64,000 nt of DNA from Pyrococcus yayanosii CH1 (lineage in GTDB: Archaea; Methanobacteriota_B; Thermococci; Thermococcales; Thermococcaceae): NCBI RefSeq assembly GCF_000215995.1, contig NC_015680.1, positions 62,001 to 126,000 of the forward strand, written 5' to 3'. Both the position numbers and the translations under genes were made by a program. Below, in pieces: positions 38,644 through 45,976 of the stretch (its first letter is position 1; each line of letters starts with the position of its first letter). The notes beneath the pieces were generated by a model. The model was given only the letters and a program-made list of their open reading frames with translations, was not told the origin of the DNA and made no database searches.

Positions 38644-39560
38644 GTGCATCAAAAGGGCTACGGACACATCGTTTCGGGTGGAACCGGGGCCTATATTCTG
38701 GCGGTGAGGACCTTCCGGAACATCGCAGAGGTCGAAAGGCCAGAGCTCATCCTCCCTGAAAGCGCCCACTTCTCCTTCCTGAAGGCGAGCGAGATGCTGA
38801 AGGTTAAACTCGTCTGGGCAAAGCTGAAGAAGGATTACTCGGTCGACGTTAAGGACGTCGAGGCTAAAATCACGGACAACACCATAGGAATAGTCGGCAT
38901 CGCCGGAACCACCGGGCTGGGTGTGGTGGACGACATTCCAGCTTTAAGCGACCTTGCCCTTGACTATGGCCTTCCTCTCCACGTTGATGCGGCCTTCGGC
39001 GGCTTCGTGATACCCTTCGCAAAGGAGCTCGGCTACCTCCTCCCTTCTTCGACTTCCGGCTGAAGGGTGTCAAAAGTATAACCATAGACCCCCACAAGAT
39101 GGGCATGGCCCCCATTCCTGCCGGGGGAATAATCTTCAGGGAAAAGAGATTCCTTGAGGCGATAAGCGTCCCCGCACCATATTTGGCTGGGGGCAAAGTC
39201 TGGCAGGCCGGAACCCGGCCTGGAGCGAGCTCTTTAGCCGTCTGGGCGATGATAAAGCACCTCGGCTTCGAAGGCTACAAGAAGGTCGTGAGGAAGGCGA
39301 TGGAGCTGAGCAGGTGGTTCGCGGGGGAACTGAAAAAAATCCCCGGAGTTTACCTCATCCGCGAGCCTCTCCTCAACATTGTGTCGTTTGGAACGGAGAA
39401 CCTTGAGGAGGTCGAGGAAGAACTAAAGAAACGGGGCTGGGGCATAAGCGCTCACCGCGGCTACATCAGAATCGTCATGATGCCCCACGTTAAGAAAGAG
39501 CATCTGGAGGAGTTTTTGGAGGATTTGCGGGAGGTAACGGTTCATTCTATCAGGTCATGA
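38644..39560 (+). pseudogene. mfnA: L-tyrosine/L-aspartate decarboxylase (MfnA) remnant
   Basis: A PLP-dependent group II decarboxylase in pieces. Homology starts abruptly at HQKGYGHIVSGGT, so about 85 N-terminal residues are missing. The first frame runs to LGYLLPSSTSG-stop near 39060; adding one base restores FFDFRLKGVKSITIDPHKMG, with the PLP lysine. Then VWQAGTRPGAS lacks three residues expected between QA and GTRPG. The tail is intact to 39560. MfnA homologues make tyramine for methanofuran or beta-alanine for CoA; Thermococcales use the latter. With truncation, frameshift and deletion, this copy is almost surely inactive. Confidence 0.88.
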
Positions 39561-39732
39561 TTAGTGGAAACATTAATCTTGGACACAAAGATACAAGTAG
39601 ACCACAAGAGGGTTGATGTTGTAGTGGAAGTACTAAAATCGGAAGTTATTGTTTTCGGATTAGGCCTGCCTCTTTTTATATTATCAAAGAGTTTTTAAGA
39701 AAGATTCCGAATCGTAATATCGAGGTGATGCC

Positions 39733-41310
39733 ATGAAAAAAACTATTATAGTACTGATAGTAGTTTTATTCTTGGGGAGCATAGCTTCAGGAGCTGCAGT
39801 GTATAACATCCCAATAGACTCCAGGGAGTACCTTGGAGCAAAGGTTGAATACAAGAGGAGCCTCCTGCATCCCAGCCTTGAGATTGAGCTTCCGGAGAAG
39901 GGATACGGAATAGTTACGGCATCAATCCTTCTTCCAAACGGTTCTCTGATGGAACTTGGAACCTTCTCGGGACGGGATAAAATAAAAATAAGCTATAGCC
40001 AGCTCATTAAAGTAATGAAACTCTGGGGCTCTTACTTGAAAAGTGCCAAGCTCGATTCCAGAGCGGTGTCGGCATCACTTCTGCTCTTGGGAACCCTCCG
40101 AGATGAAAACAACAACGTGCAGTACTTCATAAAAGCCGTGCCGATTAATGTAGGAGAAGTGCTCGACAAGAGGAGCATTGGGGTGAAGCTACCCAGAGGG
40201 GGCTCTAAAATTCTCTACACCAAAAAGCAGATAGAGAAGATGCTCAAATCAATAGAACCCCAAAAGATTAAGGGCAACAGTATTTCAGCGACTACAGAAA
40301 ACTGGCCGCCAGGCTTTGACTATGATCAGTGCTACCCGAAATGCGATCCGTGGACTGGGTCATGCTACCAAGTTTGCCTTGTATGGAAACTGGAGCAGGT
40401 CATAGCCTCAAAATCTAACACCATTATACCCCTCGCCACGTTCCAAGTTACCGGCGACACAGGCAAGATAAACGGGATTACCATAACTACAATGTACCGG
40501 CAGAGGACCACCCAGAGTCTGGAACTAATCTTCTCTGCAGCCGCGGCCGTACAAAGAGGAGGTAGCAGCTCTTCCACTGAAGCTGAGATAATAGGAACTT
40601 CTTATAGTATCAACACAGAAGACCTTACGATTCCGGAATCTCACATTACAATTTGGGGCTCTGAACTCTCCAATCCTTCTGTAATAGGGGCCGGCATCAA
40701 GGGTACCGTCGTGCTGGCAAAATACAGGCTTTACTGGTGGGACGGTCTCGTTTATCAAAAACTCGACGACGTTGCCTACATAATCCTTGGGAAGCCCGAT
40801 GAAGAGGACATGAGCCTGCAGAAGTTCGTGGAGCACGGGTGGCCAAGCCAATATGGAGGTATTGGAAGGAGGACAATGTGGTTCGTCCACAGCTACTGGG
40901 AGCCAACAAGCTATGAAAGCCAACAGGGGGGATTGACAAAACTCGACGTGGATTTCTTATCATCTACCGACACGATTCCCCTCTTTTCAGCATCAATGGT
41001 TGCACTTGGGACTCTCAACTACAACAACCTTGAAATCGCACCTTTTGTGATGGCAATAGGAGTTGGGTTCAACACGGACAGCGCGGAGTTCTCGCTGATT
41101 CATCTTAACCTGCAGCTAAAAGAGGAGTACAAAAACCACTACGTGGACGGAACTTTCTATTCAAGTAAAGTCAAGTTCCAATATAAGGACAGCCAGTACA
41201 GTCTGGCTGGTATGTACGGAGATATTTATGTCTATAGCAGTGGAAGCCTTCCACCATGCGATCCAAGAACGGGGATATGCCCCACTTCAGACGATTTGAG
41301 GGGACAATAA
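39733..41310 (+). CDS. Large secreted protein of unknown function
   Basis: A 525-aa protein with a clear signal peptide (MKKTIIVLIVVLFLGSIASG). It starts after GAGGTGATGCC; TATA GTTTTTAAG is at 39691-39699. The mature chain is beta-rich. A Cys cluster CYPKCDPWTGSCYQVC (about 198-214) is followed by Ser/Thr-rich strands (TTMYRQRTTQSLELIFSAAA). A second Cys pair, CDPRTGIC, lies near the C-terminus and echoes CDPWTGSC, a possible internal repeat. No family is recognised. The leader after 39561 is AT-rich. It could be a surface or secreted effector protein; the sequence does not decide. Confidence 0.8.
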   Translation: MKKTIIVLIVVLFLGSIASGAAVYNIPIDSREYLGAKVEYKRSLLHPSLEIELPEKGYGIVTASILLPNGSLMELGTFSGRDKIKISYSQLIKVMKLWGSYLKSAKLDSRAVSASLLLLGTLRDENNNVQYFIKAVPINVGEVLDKRSIGVKLPRGGSKILYTKKQIEKMLKSIEPQKIKGNSISATTENWPPGFDYDQCYPKCDPWTGSCYQVCLVWKLEQVIASKSNTIIPLATFQVTGDTGKINGITITTMYRQRTTQSLELIFSAAAAVQRGGSSSSTEAEIIGTSYSINTEDLTIPESHITIWGSELSNPSVIGAGIKGTVVLAKYRLYWWDGLVYQKLDDVAYIILGKPDEEDMSLQKFVEHGWPSQYGGIGRRTMWFVHSYWEPTSYESQQGGLTKLDVDFLSSTDTIPLFSASMVALGTLNYNNLEIAPFVMAIGVGFNTDSAEFSLIHLNLQLKEEYKNHYVDGTFYSSKVKFQYKDSQYSLAGMYGDIYVYSSGSLPPCDPRTGICPTSDDLRGQ

Positions 41311-41343
41311 TCCACTAATCCTTTTCTCTTTCTTATTTGTCAG

Positions 41344-42208
41344 CTACTTCGTAACCCCCTTTATGTCCACGTGGACAAAGGCGACCTCCACCTCGGGGAT
41401 TTGCCCTATTCTCTTCTTAACCTCCTCACTGATATCGTGGGCCTCTTTAAGGCTCAGCTCCGGGGGCACCTCAACGTGGAGCTCGACATGGAGCTTGTTA
41501 CCCACGTAGTGGGCCCTCAGGTCGTGGACGCCGAGGACGTTGGGAACGTTTAAGGCTATCTTCTTTATTCTCTCACAGACCTCGAAGGGTGGCGCCTGGC
41601 CTGGAAGATAGCGAACGTTTTCACGGATTATCTCCAGAGAGACCTTAACAAGGAATACCGCGACTACGAGGCCCGCAATGGCATCCCCGTACTGGAAACC
41701 CAATTTCTGAGCACCGAGACCAACGAGAACGGCCACGCTGCTCAGCGCGTCGCTCCTGTGGTGGTAGGCATCGGCTATAAGTATCTGGCTGTTGAGTTTC
41801 CTGCCAACGTAAACCGAATAGCGGAACATGGCCTCCTTGGAGAGGATGGACAGAACCGTGACGCCGAGCATTATGGAGTTGACCTCTATTGTTCCACCCT
41901 CAATAATCCTGTAAACGGCATCGCGACCTATCTCATAGGCCGCTATGAGGAGCGCCTCACCGATTAAGAACGCCACCAGGGATTCGAAGCGAGAGTGGCC
42001 AAAAGGGTGGCTCCTGTCGGGGGGGTCTGGAGGATATCTTTATCCCAGCGTAGCCTATGACGCTTGTGATGACATCGCTCAGGGAGTGGACTCCGTCCGA
42101 GATGAGGGCTATGCTCGAATATATGAGTCCCACGTTCCCTGCTATGCTGACCCATATCGGCCTATATATTTCCTCCCCGGCATCACCACTTTTTGTGCAT
42201 ATGCACAA
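41344..42208 (-). pseudogene. Cation diffusion facilitator (CDF) metal exporter, frameshifted
   Basis: Two overlapping frames encode one CDF protein. The N-terminal piece (YRPIWVSIAGNVGLIYSSIA, then LISDGVHSLSDVITS with the metal ligands) ends in SSRPP and then reads nonsense. The next frame gives PPDRSHPFGHSRFESLVAFLIG and continues through YHHRSDALSSVAVL (second metal site) to the C-terminal CTD domain. The break lies in a run of seven C on the coding strand; six restore the frame. TM1 also appears about 8-10 residues too short between GNV and GLIYSS, and no standard start codon precedes EEIYRP. Together these favour a real pseudogene. Confidence 0.83.
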
Positions 42209-42210
42209 AA
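42191..42210. promoter_or_regulatory. Perfect 20-bp palindrome at the start of the CDF gene
   Basis: TTTTGTGCATATGCACAAAA is its own reverse complement over all 20 bases. It lies across the start of the CDF metal-exporter pseudogene and about 95 bp upstream of divergent moaC. A dimeric repressor, possibly metal-sensing, is the likely reader. This is inferred from position only. Confidence 0.6.
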
Positions 42211-42305
42211 ACGAGTTGGACTGGGTTATGTTTCCTATACCTAAGGCCGTTATGGCAGCTTATTAAGCTTTAAGCTTGTAGCTTAGATAATATCTGGGTG
42301 ATACT

Positions 42306-42770
42306 ATGAAGCTGACCCATGTCGATGAGCGGGGCGTCAAGATGGTCGAGGTCGGTCACAAGCCCGATGTCATAAGGAAGGCTATCGCCAAGGGCCGGAT
42401 AAGGCTGAGGGCCGAGACTGTAAGGCTAATAAGGGAGGGGAAGGTGGAGAAGGGCAACGTCCTCGCTGCGGCCCAGATAGCGGCCATCCTAGCTGTAAAG
42501 AAGACGCCCGAGCTGATTCCACTCTGTCACCCAATACCGCTGACTGGTATCGACGTGACATTTGAATTCGGTGAGGACTACATCGAGGTCACGTGCGAGG
42601 TCCGCGCTCATTACAAGACGGGCGTCGAGATGGAGGCCTTAACGGGCGTAACTGTAGCCCTGCTCACGATTTGGGACATGGTGAAGGCTGTAGAGAAGGA
42701 TGAGCACGGCCAGTACCCGTTCACGAGAATAGAAAATATCAGGGTGGTGGAGAAGATGAAGGGTGAGTGA
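42306..42770 (+). CDS. moaC: Cyclic pyranopterin monophosphate synthase
   Basis: A 154-aa molybdenum/tungsten cofactor enzyme acting after MoaA. The conserved [41 protein letters not shown] and KDEHGQYP motifs of the active site are intact. Thermococcales need tungstopterin for aldehyde oxidoreductases such as GAPOR. It starts at 42306 after GGGTGATACT. TATA CTTATTAAGC lies near 42259-42270. The following small membrane gene overlaps its stop region. Confidence 0.95.
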   Translation: MKLTHVDERGVKMVEVGHKPDVIRKAIAKGRIRLRAETVRLIREGKVEKGNVLAAAQIAAILAVKKTPELIPLCHPIPLTGIDVTFEFGEDYIEVTCEVRAHYKTGVEMEALTGVTVALLTIWDMVKAVEKDEHGQYPFTRIENIRVVEKMKGE

Positions 42771-42772
42771 GA

Positions 42773-43093
42773 ATGCTTGACGCCCTTTGCGGTTTTCTCG
42801 TCGGAGCGGTTTATGTTTATGCTCTCTCCGTGCTCTTCAGGGCTAGGAGTCTTGGGTGGGGCGTTGCAGGGACTGTTGTAGCTTTTGGAGCATACGTCTT
42901 CGGGTTCATCGCCGTGAGGAGCGTGGGCTCAGTAGCTAAGTTCCTCGCTGGGATGACCACCGGAGGGCTGCTCGCCTTTCTCTTCCTCTGGAGGCTTGGA
43001 AGGCTTACGAAATCCTCTAAAGGCTCTGCGGTGGCGGTTCTCCTTTTTGTCCTCTTTCTTGTTCTTGCGCCGGCGCTTCTTGGGCTTCTCTGA
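42773..43093 (+). CDS. Hypothetical membrane protein
   Basis: A 106-aa protein with about four hydrophobic helices (ALCGFLVGAVYVYALSVLF, GWGVAGTVVAFGAYVFGFIA, FLAGMTTGGLLAFLFLW, AVAVLLFVLFLVLAPALLGLL). ATG at 42773 has GGTGAG 6-8 nt upstream, within the end of moaC; GTG at 42767 is the alternative. Its last 165 bp lie antisense to the end of the next minus-strand gene, so one of the two 3' ends may be misjudged. No family is recognised. Confidence 0.6.
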   Translation: MLDALCGFLVGAVYVYALSVLFRARSLGWGVAGTVVAFGAYVFGFIAVRSVGSVAKFLAGMTTGGLLAFLFLWRLGRLTKSSKGSAVAVLLFVLFLVLAPALLGLL

Positions 43094-43588
43094 TTTTTCC
43101 TTTTCGCGATAACCTAGCAGGAGGTATTCGAGAGCCTTCATCAGCTCGCTTCCAGCTATGGCTGTCCCCCCTATCCAAATCCAGGAAAAGTCCTCTCCAC
43201 TGTTCAGGAGAAGTCCTACCACGGCTGCCAGGCCTATGAGCACGGCGGTTCTAAGGGCTTTTTTGTTCCTCGACTCCTTCATCAAGATGAGGTTCACGAG
43301 GGCCTTCTCGCTCCTTACTATATACTCCTTTTCTATCTTAAGACTCCTAACGCCGGCCTCGCTACCTCTGGCAAGAACTTTTCCATCTCTGGCCTTTATC
43401 AGGTAGACGAACTTTCCGCTCGTCATCTCTATGAAGGACTCGACAAGGGACTCAAGCTCGTAGCCTTCTCCGAAGAGCTCGGCAATGTGAAAGCCCTTCC
43501 GCCTGAGCTCTTTCTCAATTTCTCTCCTCTCCATTTCTGTTTCAGCCTCGATGAGCACGAAAGCTGGTTTGATTAGCCTCTCAATCAC
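42929..43588 (-). CDS. Hypothetical protein with TM helix and basic tail
   Basis: A 219-aa protein. The N-terminal alpha/beta part (residues 1-100, FVLIEAETEMERREIEKELR; KFVYLIKARDGKVLARGSEA) is followed by one or two membrane segments (LRTAVLIGLAAVVGLLL and WIWIGGTAIAGSELM), and then a low-complexity Lys/Arg/Glu/Pro tail from about 160. The tail is what overlaps the opposite-strand membrane gene. No family is recognised. Confidence 0.65.
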   Translation of the reverse strand: MIERLIKPAFVLIEAETEMERREIEKELRRKGFHIAELFGEGYELESLVESFIEMTSGKFVYLIKARDGKVLARGSEAGVRSLKIEKEYIVRSEKALVNLILMKESRNKKALRTAVLIGLAAVVGLLLNSGEDFSWIWIGGTAIAGSELMKALEYLLLGYREKEKSEKPKKRRRKNKKEDKKENRHRRAFRGFRKPSKPPEEEKGEQPSGGHPSEELSY

Positions 43589-43599
43589 TTTCAGACCCC

Positions 43600-44406
43600 C
43601 TAAAGGTTCACAGCTCTAGTCATGGCGCCGTCAATGAGGATTGTCGAACCGAGGAGGTACTCAGCCTCGCCGCTCAAGAGGAAGGCCACAAGGGAACCGA
43701 GCTCCTCCCACCTTCCGGTTCTGTGAAGGGGCGTTCTACCAAGGACTTCTCTTTCCCAGACGGCTTCAAAGGGTTCTTCTCTTTCCTCGGCTATCGCCCT
43801 CAAGTTCTCCCGGGCACCCGGCGTGTCGAAGCTCCCCAGCAGAACCGTGTAGGCCCTTATACCCTTCCTGCCATAAACCCTCGAAACTCCCTTGGCGAGC
43901 TGGACGAGGCCGGCCCTCGTTGCGTCGGCAAGGAGAAGAGGAGGCATTGGTTCTAGGACAGAGGATGAGCTCAGGTACACGAGAACTCCCTTCCTCTTCC
44001 GTTCAAGCCACGTCTGGACGAGGAGCGTCGTTAGGTAGCCGGGGGCGACGAGATGGAGGAGGGCCGCCTCTAACCAGTCCATGTATGTCGCCTCGTGGGG
44101 AAGGCAGGGCTCGCACCGGACGTTTCCCGCGTTCCATACGAGGGCGTCCACGCCATCAAGGAGCTCCCAGGCCTCCTTGACGAGCTTCTCTAGGTCTCCT
44201 TTCTCTTTAAGGTCTGCCCTTACATAGTGGACCTCGCCGTATGAGGACAGCTCCTCGGCGGCTCTCTTAAGGTTTTCCTCACTCCTGGAACTAATCACGA
44301 CCCTTGCGTTCCGCTTTAGAAGTTCCCGAGCTACATTTAGTCCTATTCCCTGGGAGGATGCCGTGACAAGGACCCCCATGCCACCGAGGTCTATCTTGAC
44401 GTCCAT
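43600..44406 (-). CDS. Short-chain dehydrogenase/reductase family protein with altered active site
   Basis: A 268-aa SDR. The Rossmann motif is VLVTASSQGIGLNVARELL, and VWNAGN matches the NNAG position. The catalytic Ser is in YLSSSSVLEP. Where the family has YxxxK this protein reads LADATRAGL, so the Tyr is absent and Lys is replaced by Arg. The C-terminal LLGSTILIDGAMTR is standard. Some archaeal SDRs share this variant, so it may be a real subfamily with different chemistry. The start at 44406 lies about 30 nt after TATA ATTTAATAC, fitting a near-leaderless mRNA. Confidence 0.85.
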   Translation of the reverse strand: MDVKIDLGGMGVLVTASSQGIGLNVARELLKRNARVVISSRSEENLKRAAEELSSYGEVHYVRADLKEKGDLEKLVKEAWELLDGVDALVWNAGNVRCEPCLPHEATYMDWLEAALLHLVAPGYLTTLLVQTWLERKRKGVLVYLSSSSVLEPMPPLLLADATRAGLVQLAKGVSRVYGRKGIRAYTVLLGSFDTPGARENLRAIAEEREEPFEAVWEREVLGRTPLHRTGRWEELGSLVAFLLSGEAEYLLGSTILIDGAMTRAVNL

Positions 44407-44431
44407 GTTTAAGATGTCTTCATCGGCTGTA

Positions 44432-44968
44432 TTAAATGTTTCTGAATCTCTCGTAGAAGAGTACGTCAACGAAGCCGTGGCCGGGGACGTAGACGTGCTC
44501 CCTCAGCCTGCCAACTAGAATGAAGCCATTCTTTTCGAGCACTCGGATGGATGCCTTGTTTGGAGCGTAAACACGAGCGATGACTTTCCTGAGGTTTATC
44601 CACTCGAAGGCGTACGTAAGGGCTAGGGAAACGGCCTCCGTAGCGTATCCTTTTCCCCAGAATTCCTTCGCTAGAAAGTATCCCAGCTCGGCGTAACCGT
44701 TCTTGAAGTCGATTCCATGGAGTCCCAGTATTCCAACAAGGCCGTCGCTCCGGTTTTCTAATATTCCGAACACTCTATGTCGCTCCTTTTCTCGCCTGAC
44801 CCTTTCATACCACTCCATCTCATCCTCGAAGTAGAAGAGGGCGTCTGGGGACGAGAGAAATCTTCTAATGTCCCTATCATTGTACCAGAGCCATACCTTG
44901 GGAATGTCCTCTTTGAGAAGGATGCCTAGGGAAACCTTCTTTCCACGAAGCACTATCTGCCTTATCAT
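44432..44968 (-). CDS. GNAT N-acetyltransferase, RimJ/RimL-like
   Basis: A 178-aa acetyltransferase. The RimJ/RimL pattern is clear: VWLWYNDRDIRRFLSSPDAL, then AELGYFLAKEFWGKGYATEAV (the acetyl-CoA pyrophosphate loop) and KVIARVYAPNKASIRVLEKNGF. The substrate could be a protein N-terminus or a small amine. The start at 44968 lies about 24 nt from a TATA box shared with the divergent HTH gene, implying a leaderless or near-leaderless mRNA; ATG at 44974 is the alternative. Confidence 0.88.
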   Translation of the reverse strand: MIRQIVLRGKKVSLGILLKEDIPKVWLWYNDRDIRRFLSSPDALFYFEDEMEWYERVRREKERHRVFGILENRSDGLVGILGLHGIDFKNGYAELGYFLAKEFWGKGYATEAVSLALTYAFEWINLRKVIARVYAPNKASIRVLEKNGFILVGRLREHVYVPGHGFVDVLFYERFRNI

Positions 44969-44985
44969 AGTCATCCCTTTCGGAA

Positions 44986-44997
44986 GTTTTTATAAGC
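44986..44997. promoter_or_regulatory. Shared TATA box for two divergent genes
   Basis: GTTTTTATAAGC reads as a TATA box in both directions (GCTTATAAAAAC on the reverse strand). The likely starts of the GNAT gene (44968) and the HTH gene (45017) are each about 24 nt from its centre. Two almost leaderless mRNAs could therefore arise from one TBP site. Confidence 0.6.
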
Positions 44998-45016
44998 TGG
45001 AATGTCGGAATTTGAA

Positions 45017-45976
45017 ATGATGGAGAAAGAGAAGCTAATAAACATTGTGGAGGGCGTGCTGAGGAGGACAGGTTTCAGGACCGCGAGGTTCAACTTCCGG
45101 GGCGGATGCTTCGACTTAGTGGCCAGTAGATACCTCCTGCTCTTATTCATAAAAACCCTCGTCAACATAGATGCCTTCACTGAAGAGCAGGCCGAGGATC
45201 TCAAGAAGCTGGCTAAGCTCTTCAAGGCTTCTCCCCTTCTAGTGGGCCTCAGAACGAAGAACGTTGAACTGGAGGAGGGCGTCGTCTACGAGAGGTTTGG
45301 AGTATACGCCGTGAGCCCCGAGACCTTATACTCACTCTTCGTGGAGAACGAGCCTCCGCTGATAATGGCTGAGAGAGGCGGGTTCTACGTGAGGATTGAC
45401 GGCGAGAGACTGAGGCGCCTCAGGGAGGAGCATGGATACACCCTTGGGGAGTTAGCCAACCTCGTCGGGATATCGAGGAAGAGCCTTCAGAAGTATGAGA
45501 GGGGAGAGGGCTCCGTCAGTCTTGAGGTGGCTATTAGGCTCGAGGAGGTATTCGACGAGCCCATAGCGAAGCCCATAGATATCTTGGCCGCTAGGCTGGA
45601 GGACGTAGAGCTGGAGGCGCGGCCCGAGACGAAGCTTGAGCAAGAGATCTTCGAGAGGTTGAGAAGGATAGGAATGGGTGTCGTGAAAATAAAGAGGGCT
45701 CCCTTCAACGCCGTTTCTAAAGAGGAGGAAGAGGACATAAGGCTCCTCACGGGGATAGACGAGAGGAAAACGGGCTCGACGGTTAGGAGGGCAAGGCTCG
45801 TCGGCGAGATAACGAAGGTAGTTGGAAGCGAGGGTCTCTTCATTCTGAAGGACGTCAAGGCCGAGGTCGTGAGCGAGGTTCCTCTCCTTCCGAAGAGGGT
45901 ACTCGAAGAGGTAAGGGACGTAGATGAGCTCATAGAAGTTATTGAAGAGCTGAGAAGGAGCCGGCTTAAATTTTGA
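45017..45976 (+). CDS. Archaeal HTH-type transcriptional regulator (Cro/C1-type HTH)
   Basis: A 319-aa protein of the conserved archaeal family annotated as putative HTH-type regulatory protein. The N-terminal domain (to about 115) has FRTARFNFRGGCFDLVASR, resembling a restriction-endonuclease-like fold. A Cro/C1 helix-turn-helix follows: LRRLREEHGYTLGELANLVG, with ISRKSLQKYERGEGSVSLE. The C-terminal part has KIKRAPFNAVSK. Start chosen from the TATA spacing (45017 or 45020); ATG at 45002 would begin before the expected transcript. The ligand is unknown. Its end overlaps the MATE gene by 11 bp. Confidence 0.85.
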   Translation: MMEKEKLINIVEGVLRRTGFRTARFNFRGGCFDLVASRYLLLLFIKTLVNIDAFTEEQAEDLKKLAKLFKASPLLVGLRTKNVELEEGVVYERFGVYAVSPETLYSLFVENEPPLIMAERGGFYVRIDGERLRRLREEHGYTLGELANLVGISRKSLQKYERGEGSVSLEVAIRLEEVFDEPIAKPIDILAARLEDVELEARPETKLEQEIFERLRRIGMGVVKIKRAPFNAVSKEEEEDIRLLTGIDERKTGSTVRRARLVGEITKVVGSEGLFILKDVKAEVVSEVPLLPKRVLEEVRDVDELIEVIEELRRSRLKF

